A stretch of DNA of 64,000 bases from Paenibacillus nanensis (GTDB taxonomy: Bacteria; Bacillota; Bacilli; Paenibacillales; Paenibacillaceae). The notes beneath the pieces were generated by a model. That model did no database searches and was not told the DNA's origin. It saw only the letters and a list, made by a program, of their open reading frames with translations. Within the stretch, counting starts at the first letter, position 1. Each line of letters begins with the position of its first letter. This document shows, in pieces, positions 23,268 through 32,989 of the stretch. The translations under genes were made by a program, and so were the position numbers. The stretch covers positions 151,902 to 215,901 of the forward strand of contig NZ_QXQA01000011.1 in the NCBI RefSeq assembly GCF_003583765.1. The letters run 5' to 3'.

Positions 23268-23304
23268 TAAATAAGGAAAGGCCCGCCATCAGGCAAGCCT
23301 TTCC
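23268..23304 (-). terminator. Terminator of the PBP gene
   Basis: On the minus strand GGAAAGGC pairs with GCCTTTCC and is followed by TTATTTATG. The U-run is moderate. Confidence 0.6.
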
Positions 23305-23326
23305 GTCTGTCGTTCGGGACTTCGGG

Positions 23327-25465
23327 TTAATCCGTCCACCAGCGCTTCAAATCCTCCCACCACGAGCGGGATCTGCCGGACTTCCCGCCGGCGCCGTTGC
23401 CGCCCGCGTCAGTGCCTGCTTCGCCGCCGGTGCCGGAATCGAGCGAAGTTCCGCACACCTCGGTCGGCTCCGTGCCGGTGAGGAAGGTTTCGAGCCGCCG
23501 GCTCTCGCAGGTCGCGGCCGCAAGCTTGCCGGAATTCGGGTCGATAAAGACGTTCACGACGCCTTCCTCCGGCATCGGGAAAAATTTCGGCGGCACAGCC
23601 GACAACGCGCCTTCGATAAAGCCGGCGAAGATCGGCGCCGCGCGCCGCGCCTCCGCAACGGTCAGCATGCGGTCCTTGTCGTAGCCGACCCAGACCGCGG
23701 CGGCCAGCTCCGGCGTATAGCCGACGAGCCAAGCGTCGGTCGCCGTCGTGCCGGTTTTGCCCGCGACGGGACGCTTGATCGCCGCCGACACCCGATGCGC
23801 CGTGCCGCCCTCGTCGAAGACGCTCTCCAGCAGGCTCGTCATCACATAGGCTTCCGCCGGCGTTATGACCTGCTTCTCTTGCGGCTTAGCTTCATATAAT
23901 ACATTGCCTTTGCGGTCTTCGATCCGCAGTATGGCGACCGGCTCCACGCGCACGCCTGCGTTGGCGAACGCGCCGTAAGCGGATGCCATCTCGAACGGGC
24001 TGACCGGGAACGTGCCGAGAGCAAGCGACGGCACGGGACTCATCGGGCTGTTCACGCCCAGCTTGCGGGCGGTCTCGATCACCTTGTCCGCGCCGACCGT
24101 CATAATCGTGTTCACGGCGTAAATATTGTCCGAGCTGCTGATGGCCGTCCGCATGTCAATGTAATCGCCGATATATTTATCGCCGTAATTATGCGGCTCG
24201 TACGTCTTGCGTCCCTCGTCGTAGCTGAATACCGTCGGCTCGCTTTTGAACCGGGTAACCGGCGTCATAAAGCCGCTCTGAAGCGCCGTCAAGTACAGGA
24301 ACGGTTTGAACGCCGAACCCGGCTGGCGAGTCGACGCGAAGACGCGGTTGTATTGGTTCGTCTTGTAATCCCGTCCGCCGACCATGGCTTTAATATAGCC
24401 GTTGCGCGGATCGATCGCGACCAGCGCCGCTTGCTGCTCGGAGCTTGCCGGCATAACCTTCTTGATTGACTCTTCGGCAGCCGCCTGCGCTTCCTGATCC
24501 AGCGTCGTATAGATTGTAATGCCGCCTTCGTTGAGCAGCGATTCGTCGATGCCGTATTTCTCTACGGCCAAGTAGCGGATATAATCGCGGAAGTAAGGCG
24601 CGAAGCCTTCCTGCTGCCCCGAGCCGAGCGGCTGAAACGTCAGCACCTCGGCATAGGCCGCATCGGCTTGCTCCTCCGTAATCAAGCCGCCTTCCTTCAT
24701 CGCTTCCAGGATGACGTACTGGCGGTCCTTGGCGTTCTTCATATTCATATAGGGCGAATAGTATTTGGGCCCTTTCGGAATGCCGGCCAGCATCGCGCTT
24801 TCGGCGAGCGACAGCTCGGACGCGTGCTTATCGAAATACATCATGGCGGCCGCTTCGATCCCGTAGGAGCCATGCCCGTAATAAATTTGATTCAAATACA
24901 TGCCGAGAATTTCATCTTTACTGTATTTCATCTCCAGCTGAGCGGTATAAATCGCTTCCTTCAGCTTACGCTGCCACGTCCGCTCATGGGACAAGTACAA
25001 ATTACGCGCCAGCTGCTGCGTGAGCGTGCTGGCCCCTTGCCTGGCGGACATGCTCTGCACGTTGACGACGACTGCGCGCGCCATGCCTCTAAGGTCAAAG
25101 CCCGCATGGTCGTAGAACCTTCGGTCTTCAATCGCCAGAGTAGCCTCGATGACATAATGAGAGATATCCTCCAGCGCAACCGACCGGCGGTTCTCTCCCG
25201 CGTGGAATGTGTCGATGACGTTGCCATGGATATCCAGCATTTGCGAGGTCTGACTGATCGTCGATACCGGGAGCGTCTGTGCGCGCAAATAGAAGTAGAG
25301 GCCGATCATAACGGCGAAGACCGCAAGCCCTGCTAGTCCGGCGCGAAGCGCCCACTTCCGCATTTTGAGCAAATGGGGGAGAAACCGTTCAATGAGTATA
25401 GGAAAAGCCAAGCGGCGCCGCAGCTTGCTCTGCCGACCTGCGGACGGCTTCGAAGACTTGTTCAT
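23327..25465 (-). CDS. Class A penicillin-binding protein (PBP1A type)
   Basis: Bifunctional peptidoglycan synthase of 712 residues anchored by one helix (about 38-60). The glycosyltransferase domain (GT51, about 80-260) contains AIEDRRFYDHAGFD with the catalytic Glu, ASTLTQQLARNLYLS and KYSKDEILGMYLNQIYYG. The transpeptidase domain contains RQPGSAFKP with the active serine, SSDN and the KTGTT triad. A Gly/Ser-rich, acidic tail ends in WWEDLKRWWTD. It resembles PbpF/PonA-like enzymes. Single-gene transcript. Confidence 0.95.
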   Translation of the reverse strand: MNKSSKPSAGRQSKLRRRLAFPILIERFLPHLLKMRKWALRAGLAGLAVFAVMIGLYFYLRAQTLPVSTISQTSQMLDIHGNVIDTFHAGENRRSVALEDISHYVIEATLAIEDRRFYDHAGFDLRGMARAVVVNVQSMSARQGASTLTQQLARNLYLSHERTWQRKLKEAIYTAQLEMKYSKDEILGMYLNQIYYGHGSYGIEAAAMMYFDKHASELSLAESAMLAGIPKGPKYYSPYMNMKNAKDRQYVILEAMKEGGLITEEQADAAYAEVLTFQPLGSGQQEGFAPYFRDYIRYLAVEKYGIDESLLNEGGITIYTTLDQEAQAAAEESIKKVMPASSEQQAALVAIDPRNGYIKAMVGGRDYKTNQYNRVFASTRQPGSAFKPFLYLTALQSGFMTPVTRFKSEPTVFSYDEGRKTYEPHNYGDKYIGDYIDMRTAISSSDNIYAVNTIMTVGADKVIETARKLGVNSPMSPVPSLALGTFPVSPFEMASAYGAFANAGVRVEPVAILRIEDRKGNVLYEAKPQEKQVITPAEAYVMTSLLESVFDEGGTAHRVSAAIKRPVAGKTGTTATDAWLVGYTPELAAAVWVGYDKDRMLTVAEARRAAPIFAGFIEGALSAVPPKFFPMPEEGVVNVFIDPNSGKLAAATCESRRLETFLTGTEPTEVCGTSLDSGTGGEAGTDAGGNGAGGKSGRSRSWWEDLKRWWTD

Positions 25466-25649
25466 GCTGCTGACCCCCTTCCGTCAGTAGTTGCCTGCTT
25501 ACTTTTTAGTATGGAAAAATACGGTACGAGCTATTCATGCACGAGTGGTACATGAGAACAAGAGCAGCGGTCATTCCGTGAAAAAATGGATAATTTTTCT
25601 TGCCAAGAAGTAGGGTTTGTGCGAGGATGGTTAGAAAAACAAAATTGGG

Positions 25650-26903
25650 GTGGAGAGAGTGGGTACCTTTATCGCTTCAACAAAACATAACGTGAAGACG
25701 GCGATGGGCATACAGGGCTTTCCGATTATATTGCTCGTCAATATTTTCTTTGGCGTGTCCATGTCGTTTGTTCTGCCATTCAACTCGATGTTCGGCATCG
25801 ACGAGGTTGGAATGAGCAACACGACCTTCGGCATCTTTATGCTGGTCTCTTCCTTAAGCGGCATCGTAATCAGCACCATCATCGCCAAGCTGTCGGACCG
25901 GATTCCGGACCGCAAAATCATTTTGGTCCTGTGCGCCGCTGCGGGGGTTATCGGTTATCTCGGCTTTGCGTTCTCCCGCGATTATTTTGTGCTTCTTGCG
26001 TTTTCATCGGTTTTTCTCGGCATCTCTTCCTCAACCTTTGCGCAGGTGTTCGCCATTGGCAGGGAAATGCTGACCAAATCGGATATGCCGCCAAAGCAGC
26101 TGCCTTTCTATATGAACATTCTCCGCACTATTTTTGCTTTGGCGTGGACGGTAGGGCCGGCGATCGCCTCTTATGTGCTGCTTTATTTGGGTTTTGTCGG
26201 CCTGTACGTCGTCGCCGCGACAGCGAATGCGTGCGTTGCGGTCATCACGCTGCTGTTCCTGCACCGCAAGGTGGAAGCGAAGGGCGGCAAGGCATCTCAA
26301 GCGGACCTTCCGCTCAGGCAGATCATGCTCCAGCCTACGATTCTTATAAATCTGATCGCGTTTACGTGCATCGCGACGGCCAACACGCTCAATTCGATGA
26401 ATATGGCGCAATTCGTGACGAAGGAGCTTGGCGGGAGCGGGGAGAATGTCGGGCTGATATTCAGCATTCCGCCCGTATTCGAAATTCCGTTTATGCTAGG
26501 CTTTGGCTACATGGCAACCCGGATGAAAAGCGATAAGCTGATCCGCCTGGGCGCTTTCATCGCATTCGTTTATTTCGGCGCCCTGTATTTCACGGAAGCG
26601 CCTTGGCATATTTATTCCATTCAAATATTGAGCGCGCTGTACATCTCCATCACGAACGGCATCGCCATTACCTACTTCCAGGACTTCTTGCCGGATATGC
26701 CGGGGACCGCGACGAATCTCTACTCCAATTCGAATAAAGCGGGGAATATGATTGGCTTTATGCTGTTCGGAGTGATAGCGGACAGCTTTGGTTACCGTAA
26801 TGTATATCTTACTTGCGCCCTATTTACATTGGCCGCGGCCGTGCTTCTCGTTGCGCTGGGCCGTTCGAAACGGATGCAGGTTCAGGCTTCCGCCAGCGCT
26901 TAA
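25650..26903 (+). CDS. MFS transporter, sugar-efflux (SET) like
   Basis: Twelve-helix membrane carrier of 417 residues, major facilitator family. The loop between helices 2 and 3 reads KLSDRIPDRK, and RTIFALAWTVGPAIASYVL in helix 5 matches sugar efflux proteins of the SetA/SetB type. It probably exports a sugar or a sugar-like compound. The start is uncertain: GTG at 25650 and GTG at 25659 are both possible, with only GGAGAG nearby. No regulatory gene is adjacent. Confidence 0.8.
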   Translation: MERVGTFIASTKHNVKTAMGIQGFPIILLVNIFFGVSMSFVLPFNSMFGIDEVGMSNTTFGIFMLVSSLSGIVISTIIAKLSDRIPDRKIILVLCAAAGVIGYLGFAFSRDYFVLLAFSSVFLGISSSTFAQVFAIGREMLTKSDMPPKQLPFYMNILRTIFALAWTVGPAIASYVLLYLGFVGLYVVAATANACVAVITLLFLHRKVEAKGGKASQADLPLRQIMLQPTILINLIAFTCIATANTLNSMNMAQFVTKELGGSGENVGLIFSIPPVFEIPFMLGFGYMATRMKSDKLIRLGAFIAFVYFGALYFTEAPWHIYSIQILSALYISITNGIAITYFQDFLPDMPGTATNLYSNSNKAGNMIGFMLFGVIADSFGYRNVYLTCALFTLAAAVLLVALGRSKRMQVQASASA

Positions 26904-26925
26904 TGAGAAGCTGCGGCTCAAAAGG

Positions 26926-26953
26926 TTGCTTTTTTGCCATGAAATACTATAAT
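26926..26953 (+). promoter_or_regulatory. Sigma-A promoter of speE
   Basis: TTGCTT (26926-26931) and TATAAT (26948-26953), 16-base spacer. Confidence 0.75.
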
Positions 26954-26995
26954 ACAGGTTGAACCATTGACGACCGAAAGAAGGGATTAAGCGAC

Positions 26996-27823
26996 ATGGA
27001 ATTGTGGTATACCGAGAAACAAACCGAAAACTTCGGCATTACGGCGAAGATAACAAAGAGCTACGTACATGAACAAACGGAATTTCAACAGCTGGATATG
27101 ATCGAGACGGAAGAGTTCGGCACGATGCTGGTGCTCGACGGTATGGTTATGACAACCGTAAAGGACGAATTCGTCTATCATGAAATGGTTGCGCATCCGG
27201 TGCTGTTCACGCATCCGAACCCGGAGCATGTGCTCGTAGTAGGCGGCGGCGACGGCGGCGTCATCCGCGAGGTGATGAAGCATCCGAAGGTGAAAAAGGC
27301 CGTTCTGGTCGATATCGACGGGAAGGTCATCGAATATTCGAAAAAATATTTGCCGACCATCGCAGGCGAGCTCGACAACCCTCGCGTAGAGGTGCTGGTG
27401 AACGACGGCTTCATGCATATCCACGATCATAAGAACGCGTACGACGTCATTATGGTAGACTCGACGGAGCCGGTCGGCCCTGCGGCGAACCTGTTCACTC
27501 GCGGCTTCTACCAAGGGATCTACGAATCGCTGAAGGAAGACGGCATCTTCGTCGCGCAGACGGATAACCCTTGGTTCAAGGCCGACCTGATCCAAAGCGT
27601 GAACCGCGACGTGAAGGAAGTATTCCCGATCGTGCGCGTATACGGCGCCAACATCCCAACGTACCCGTCCGGTCTTTGGACGTTCACGATGGGCAGCAAG
27701 AAGTACGATCCGCTTCAAGTGGACGAATCGTCCATTCCGGAGCTGGATACGAAATATTACACGCCGCGCCTGCACAAGGCTGCGTTCGTGCTTCCGAAAT
27801 TCGTAGAAGATTTAGTGAAGTAG
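26996..27823 (+). CDS. speE: Spermidine synthase
   Basis: Cytoplasmic aminopropyltransferase making spermidine from putrescine and decarboxylated S-adenosylmethionine, 275 residues. Features are the N-terminal [18 protein letters not shown], the nucleotide-binding [19 protein letters not shown], the acidic [16 protein letters not shown] and the active-site [16 protein letters not shown] with GAAGGGA upstream. Its usual partner speB is not in the window. A terminator follows. Confidence 0.96.
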   Translation: MELWYTEKQTENFGITAKITKSYVHEQTEFQQLDMIETEEFGTMLVLDGMVMTTVKDEFVYHEMVAHPVLFTHPNPEHVLVVGGGDGGVIREVMKHPKVKKAVLVDIDGKVIEYSKKYLPTIAGELDNPRVEVLVNDGFMHIHDHKNAYDVIMVDSTEPVGPAANLFTRGFYQGIYESLKEDGIFVAQTDNPWFKADLIQSVNRDVKEVFPIVRVYGANIPTYPSGLWTFTMGSKKYDPLQVDESSIPELDTKYYTPRLHKAAFVLPKFVEDLVK

Positions 27824-27844
27824 CAGCGTTTATCGCATCTTCGA

Positions 27845-27888
27845 AGAGCCCGTTCCCGGCCGTATGCCGAAACCGGGCTCTTTTTTAT
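27845..27888 (+). terminator. speE terminator
   Basis: AGAGCCCG and CGGGCTCT arms with an inner GGC/GCC stem, then TTTTTTA. Confidence 0.88.
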
Positions 27889-27956
27889 TAGCGGTTCTGC
27901 GGTATATACTAAGCCTAATTAAGATCGCGTCTGCGTAAGTAATGGGGGGAGCAGGA

Positions 27957-29537
27957 ATGGCAGCGGCAGACTATTGCAAAGTGTTGATTGTAGACGATGA
28001 GATTCTAATCAGGCAGGGCATCAAGCATTTCATGAACTGGGAGAAGGAAGGCTTTCTTATTGTCGGAGAAGCCTCGAACGGATTAGAAGCGCTTGAAATG
28101 ATCGAACAGCTGAAGCCGAATATTGTGCTTACCGATATCGTGATGCCCGTTATGGACGGAGAAGAGCTGACCAAGCGGATCAAGACGCAGTACCCGGATA
28201 TCGAAGTGATCGTGCTGAGCAGCTTCGGGGAATACAATTACGTCCGGTCGACGTTTCAAAGCGGCGTAGCGGATTATATTTTGAAGCCGAAGCTGGATAC
28301 GCAGCATTTATTGACCGTGCTGAAAATGGCGGCCGAGCGGATTCCTTCGCAGCGGGACGGAGACGCCGCAGCGGATGAGCTTCAGCCTTCCGGCGATAGG
28401 CTGCTCGAGAGACTGCTGTCCGGTTACGATATGCCCTTCGATGCGGATGAAGCCAAAACGATCTTCCCGTACCCGGCGTTTCGGATCGTCGGCGCAACAG
28501 CGGCCGGCGCCGGCTCGGACGAGCTTCGCGACAGGCTTGAGGCCATGCTCCGGCGCGAGGTCTCGGAAGGGGAAGCCGCGCTTCACGAGCTGCGGACAGA
28601 GTCCCGCGCTGCGGCCTTTTTGATCAACGCCGAAATAACGGTGTTGGAGCTGCTGAAGGTAAGGGCGCAGGGCGAGGCGCCGCGTTTGAGGGAAGACGGA
28701 CATGCGTCTCAACTGCTGCTAAGCGCGATATTCGACGATTTGTCCGAACTAAACCCGGTCTTCCGCGGCAGCTTCCTAAAGCTGGTCGAATATAGCTTCT
28801 TTCTCCCGGATCATCCGGTGCTTGCGGCAGGGACGCTGCCGGCATCCGGCCCCGCGCCGGAGAGCTTTCAGCTGAGCCGCTTCACGGAGGAATTCAAGCG
28901 CGGGCGCTTTCGGGACGCGTTCGACGGATTGCGCGCTCATGTGGAAGAGATGGCCGCCTGTTACACGGCGGACGTATTCGAATTTAAGTCGTTTCTGGGT
29001 AATATCATTTTCAACGTCACGGTGCTTCTCGGCAATATGGGATACGGCGTAAAGGAGCTGGAGAAGAACAAATACGGCTATTTCAAAGCGATTGAAGACA
29101 GCCATTCGGCCCGCGAAGCGATTCGAAGGCTGGACGAGTTTATCGCGGAGGCGGAGGCCTGCATTGCCGAGAAGGAGAGCCAGACGGGCGGAAGCAGCGC
29201 CAACATGAAGCGGCTGCTGGACTATATCCATGAGCATTATGCGGAGCCGCTGACCTTGACGGAGATGGCCAAGCATTTTCATTTCAACCCGTCGTATTTG
29301 TCCAGCTATTTTTCCTCGCACAACGAAGAAGGGTTTATCGACTACTTGCATAAGGTGCGGACGGAGAAGGCGGAGGAGCTGCTAAGAGGCGGCGACGCGC
29401 CTATTTCGGAGATCAGCGGTATGGTTGGTTACGCGGACCACAGCTACTTCTGCAAAGTTTTCAAGCGGCATACCGGCCTCTCGCCGAGCCGCTACCGCAG
29501 ACTACATCAGAATGAAAGAAGTGACGGCCCGCGATGA
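27957..29537 (+). CDS. Response regulator, YesN type with AraC domain
   Basis: DNA-binding response regulator of 526 residues. The receiver domain (about 8-125) has the acidic pocket VDDE, phosphoacceptor Asp60 in LTDIVMPVMDGEEL and the conserved Lys in ILKPK. A variable middle region follows. The C-terminal 100 residues carry two AraC-type helix-turn-helix units (EMAKHFHFNPSYLSSYFSSH and EISGMVGYADHSYFCKVFKRHTG). ATG at 27957 is favoured by GGGGGGAG; an in-frame ATG at 27942 exists. It is coupled by ATGA overlap to the kinase and very probably activates the binding-protein and permease genes downstream. Confidence 0.93.
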   Translation: MAAADYCKVLIVDDEILIRQGIKHFMNWEKEGFLIVGEASNGLEALEMIEQLKPNIVLTDIVMPVMDGEELTKRIKTQYPDIEVIVLSSFGEYNYVRSTFQSGVADYILKPKLDTQHLLTVLKMAAERIPSQRDGDAAADELQPSGDRLLERLLSGYDMPFDADEAKTIFPYPAFRIVGATAAGAGSDELRDRLEAMLRREVSEGEAALHELRTESRAAAFLINAEITVLELLKVRAQGEAPRLREDGHASQLLLSAIFDDLSELNPVFRGSFLKLVEYSFFLPDHPVLAAGTLPASGPAPESFQLSRFTEEFKRGRFRDAFDGLRAHVEEMAACYTADVFEFKSFLGNIIFNVTVLLGNMGYGVKELEKNKYGYFKAIEDSHSAREAIRRLDEFIAEAEACIAEKESQTGGSSANMKRLLDYIHEHYAEPLTLTEMAKHFHFNPSYLSSYFSSHNEEGFIDYLHKVRTEKAEELLRGGDAPISEISGMVGYADHSYFCKVFKRHTGLSPSRYRRLHQNERSDGPR

Positions 29538-31309
29538 GACGGTTTTTCGATCGGTTCAAATATAACGGTCTGTTCGTCAAAATGTTCATTGTTATGGTCG
29601 TCAGTATCGCGTCAGTAGCGGTTATTACGACTTGGACGACGATCAACACCTCGGAGCGCGTGTTTCTGGAGACGTTCAGCATTACGAATTCCAAAGTCGT
29701 GGAACAGATCAAAAGCAACATGGACGCGTATAACTACGCGATTGTCATCGCGTCCAACAATGTGCTGCAAAGCGGCTCGATACGAGGCTTTCTAACGGAG
29801 GGGGACGGCAACTCGCTCTCCCAGATGAGGGCTTATTACAACATGAGCCAACAGATCAAACGGATCCACTCCGGACTAGACGCGTACGATGTGAGCATCA
29901 TTGTGAATGGAGTGAACGGCAGAAGCTTTGCGACGGACCGGACGATCTGGCCGATCTCGGACAAGGCGCTGCGGAGTCATCCGATAACCGACCGTACGCT
30001 GAGCGAGCCCCGCAAGCTGCATTATCTTTATGATGACGCGAACGTCTCCGGCAATCCTGACGTCGCGCCGACCATTGTCGCTTCCAAGGCGCTTCTGGAC
30101 CGGACGACCGGCAAGGTGTACGGTTCGATGTATTTTCCGATTCGGGAGCAGGAATTTAAACGATTCTATGAAAGCTTCACCAGTCTGGGCAATGATGTCG
30201 CGGTTATGAGCGGGACCGGCATGATTCTATCCTCCAACCGATCCGAGTGGATCGGGCAGCCATCGGAGCAGCTGCTGAACTATGCCAAGGAGATAGAAAA
30301 GAAGGGCCTCCCTTATATGGACGCGGAAATGATGGACAAAAGCCATGTCATTCTGTCGACTTACCTGCAGTCGCTGGATTTGTACGTCGTCAACGTCATT
30401 GACAAAGAGGCGGCGATCGGGCAGCTGACGGACACCGACGCGATCGTCCTGACGGTTATGATCATTGTGGCAGCAGCACTCATTATCGTTTTTCTTATTT
30501 CCCGCAGGCTGACCAAATCGTTGACGCGGCTGGTCAAACAAATCTCGACCATCTCCAAATATGAGTTCGATCATGAGGTAACCGTTGGCGGCAGCTACGA
30601 GACGAGGCAGCTGGCGCAGGCGTTCAATTCCATGCTGGCCGAGCTCCAGGTATATGTCAGGGAGCTGCTGGAGACGCAGAAGGGACAGCGGAATGCGGAG
30701 CTTGAAGCGCTGCAGCAGCAGATCAATCCGCACTTCCTGTATAATACGCTTGCTTCCGTGAAGTTTATGGTTCAGCAAGGCAGTAAAGAGAAGGCGGCGG
30801 AGACGATCAACGCGCTGATCTCCCTGCTGCAGAACGCGATCGGCAACGTAAGCGCCACGATTACGCTCAGCCAAGAGTTAATTAACCTCAAAAACTATGT
30901 GTTCATCAATCATGTGCGCTACGGGGAACGGATCAAGATGAACTATTTCGTATCGCCGGATTGTATGGGATATCATGTGCCGAAGCTTATCATTCAGCCT
31001 TTTATCGAGAACGCTTTTTTCCACGGCTTCAACCAGAAGAGCGAAGGCAACATCTATTTCATGGCGTCCAAGGACGGAGACTCGCTTGTATGCGAGGTTG
31101 CGGATAACGGAGACGGCTTCGACATGGGCGGGGTTGATGGACTTCCTCTGCCGCAGACGAGCAGGCGGCAGCTGTTTGCCGGGATCGGCGTGAAAAACGT
31201 GCATGACCGGATCAAGCTGCTGTACGGAGAGCAATACGGCGTTACGATAGCGAGCGAGCCGGGGGAAGGAACCCGAGTGAAAATCCGTCTGCCGCTGATC
31301 AAAGGGTAA
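29534..31309 (+). CDS. Sensor histidine kinase, YesM type
   Basis: Membrane sensor kinase of 591 residues. Helix 1 at about 15-37, an outer sensor domain of about 260 residues, helix 2 at about 300-320, a HAMP linker, then the His_kinase domain with LQQQINPHFLYNTLASVKF (His400) and an ATP-binding domain (IIQPFIENAFFHGF, VADNGDGFDMG, GIGVKNVHDRIKLLYG). This type senses sugars outside the cell or via a binding protein. It overlaps the response regulator by four bases. Confidence 0.93.
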   Translation: MRRFFDRFKYNGLFVKMFIVMVVSIASVAVITTWTTINTSERVFLETFSITNSKVVEQIKSNMDAYNYAIVIASNNVLQSGSIRGFLTEGDGNSLSQMRAYYNMSQQIKRIHSGLDAYDVSIIVNGVNGRSFATDRTIWPISDKALRSHPITDRTLSEPRKLHYLYDDANVSGNPDVAPTIVASKALLDRTTGKVYGSMYFPIREQEFKRFYESFTSLGNDVAVMSGTGMILSSNRSEWIGQPSEQLLNYAKEIEKKGLPYMDAEMMDKSHVILSTYLQSLDLYVVNVIDKEAAIGQLTDTDAIVLTVMIIVAAALIIVFLISRRLTKSLTRLVKQISTISKYEFDHEVTVGGSYETRQLAQAFNSMLAELQVYVRELLETQKGQRNAELEALQQQINPHFLYNTLASVKFMVQQGSKEKAAETINALISLLQNAIGNVSATITLSQELINLKNYVFINHVRYGERIKMNYFVSPDCMGYHVPKLIIQPFIENAFFHGFNQKSEGNIYFMASKDGDSLVCEVADNGDGFDMGGVDGLPLPQTSRRQLFAGIGVKNVHDRIKLLYGEQYGVTIASEPGEGTRVKIRLPLIKG

Positions 31310-31367
31310 AAATCGTTTTAGTTTCAAAAAATCGTCCAAATCCGATTAAGCTTAGCACTCGTCAACC

Positions 31368-31459
31368 TATAATAATCCGACAATTGGTTGCAAATATCGT
31401 CCTAACGCCCGCCGAGATCGCGATGCTAAAATTTAGATGTAAGCCGTGAAGCGCTTACA
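31368..31459 (+). promoter_or_regulatory. Possible promoter and cre-like site of the sugar transporter
   Basis: TATAAT at 31368-31373 could be a -10, but its -35 is weak, as for an activated promoter. GTGAAGCGCTTACA at 31446-31459 matches 11 of 14 positions of the palindromic cre form TGWAAGCGCTTWCA, suggesting CcpA repression downstream of the start. Both are tentative. Confidence 0.45.
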
Positions 31460-31491
31460 AGTCAAAAAATAGATAAACGGAGGTCTTGACG

Positions 31492-32796
31492 ATGAAGAAA
31501 ATGCTCGGATTGCTTCTTGCCTGCGCGTTAGTGCTTGGCGCCTGTAGCTCGAACGGCGGCACGAATTCGGCAGGCGAAGGCGGCAATGGCGGAGACGGCG
31601 GGGACGCAAGCAAAATCACGATTTGGGCTTGGGATCCCAACTTCAATATTAAGGCGATGAACCTGGCGAAGGAGACGTACGCGGCGGATCATCCGGATGT
31701 GGAAATCGAAATCATTGAGAACGCTCAAAACGATATTGTACAAAAGCTGAATACGGGCCTGAGCTCGGGCACAACGAAAGGTTTGCCGAACATCGTGCTG
31801 ATTGAAGATTATCGCGCGCAAAGCTTCCTGCAGGCATATCCGGATATGTTCCATCCGCTGACAGACAGCTTCAAGGCGGAGGATTTCGCTGAATACAAGC
31901 TTGGACCGACAAGCGTAGGCGATACGCGCTACGGCCTGCCGTTCGACTCCGGCGTAACCGGCTTGTATGTGAGAACGGATTACCTGGAGCAAGCGGGCTA
32001 TACGGTAGACGATATGCAAGATATTACATGGGACCAATACATCGAGATCGGCAAAGCGGTGAAGGAGAAGACAGGCAAGGACTGGTTATCCCTTGACCCG
32101 AACGACCTGGGCATTCTCCGCGTCATGATTCAATCGGCCGGCTCCTGGTATTTGAAGGAAGACGGCAAAACAGCGGACTTGGCGGACAACGCTGCGCTGA
32201 AGGAAGCTTTCGAAACGTACAAAAAGATGATGGACGCAAACATTGTCAAAATCCACTCCGATTGGAGCCAATACGTAGCCAACTACAATAGCGGCGATGC
32301 GGCTTCGGTGCCGACGGGCAACTGGTTTACGCCATCGATTACTGCCGCAGCCGATCAGGCGGGCAAATGGGCAATCGTTCCTCTGCCTAAGCTGACGAAC
32401 AACGCGGATTCCGTTCATGCCTCCAGCCTTGGCGGCAGCTCGTGGTATGTGCTCAATGTGCCGGGCAAAGAAGCGGCGGCCGAATTCCTGGGCGCGACGC
32501 TTGGCTCCAATGTCGATCTGTACCAGAAGCTGGTCACCGACATTGGCGCGATCGGCACTTATAAGCCGGCATCGGAAGGCGAAGCGTACAAAGCGCCTAA
32601 CGAGTTTTTCGGCGGCCAAGTCATCGTGCAGGACTTCGCGAAGTGGACGGCTGAAATTCCGAACGTGAACTACGGCATGCACACGTATGCAATCGAGGAT
32701 ATTCTCGTCGTCGAGATGCAGAATTATCTGAACGGCAAGGCAATCGACCAAGTGCTGGCGGACGCTCAGAAGCAAGCGGATTCGCAAATCAAATAA
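31492..32796 (+). CDS. ABC transporter sugar-binding lipoprotein
   Basis: Extracellular solute-binding protein, family 1, 434 residues. Lipobox LVLGAC with Cys18, then a Gly/Asn-rich linker, then the two-lobed binding fold (ITIWAWDPNFNIKAMNLAKETYAADHPDVE, YGLPFDSGVTGLYVRTDYLEQAGY). ATG at 31492 with GGAGG 8 bases upstream. Such proteins deliver oligosaccharides to two MalF/MalG-like permeases; no ATPase gene lies here, so a shared MsmX-type ATPase is likely. A strong terminator follows directly. Confidence 0.93.
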   Translation: MKKMLGLLLACALVLGACSSNGGTNSAGEGGNGGDGGDASKITIWAWDPNFNIKAMNLAKETYAADHPDVEIEIIENAQNDIVQKLNTGLSSGTTKGLPNIVLIEDYRAQSFLQAYPDMFHPLTDSFKAEDFAEYKLGPTSVGDTRYGLPFDSGVTGLYVRTDYLEQAGYTVDDMQDITWDQYIEIGKAVKEKTGKDWLSLDPNDLGILRVMIQSAGSWYLKEDGKTADLADNAALKEAFETYKKMMDANIVKIHSDWSQYVANYNSGDAASVPTGNWFTPSITAAADQAGKWAIVPLPKLTNNADSVHASSLGGSSWYVLNVPGKEAAAEFLGATLGSNVDLYQKLVTDIGAIGTYKPASEGEAYKAPNEFFGGQVIVQDFAKWTAEIPNVNYGMHTYAIEDILVVEMQNYLNGKAIDQVLADAQKQADSQIK

Positions 32797-32815
32797 TTCG
32801 TCATTTCGAAGAAGG

Positions 32816-32879
32816 AACCTTGGACAACCGCCTGCTGACCCTAAATAAGCGGCAGTGCGGCTGCTCCAAGGTTTTTTTC
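32816..32879 (+). terminator. Terminator between binding-protein and permease genes
   Basis: AACCTTGGA and TCCAAGGTT arms around an inner GC-rich stem, then TTTTTTTCG. Partial readthrough would give more binding protein than permease. Confidence 0.85.
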
Positions 32880-32900
32880 GGAATCGAGGCTTAGGCCCGA

Positions 32901-32974
32901 GCTTACGAAGCAGTTTTTGCTTCGCAAAAACTTAAGTACATGCTTACGAAGCAGTTTTTGCTTCGCAAAAACTT
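32901..32974 (+). repeat. Duplicated 33-base hairpin element
   Basis: GCTTACGAAGCAGTTTTTGC followed by TTCGCAAAAACTT occurs at 32901-32933 and again at 32942-32974, period 41. Each copy can form either of two exclusive hairpins: CGAAGC/GCTTCG, or AGTTTTTGC/GCAAAAACT. The second copy ends just before the permease ribosome site. Confidence 0.88.
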
Positions 32975-32989
32975 GAAGGAGGCGCGGCT

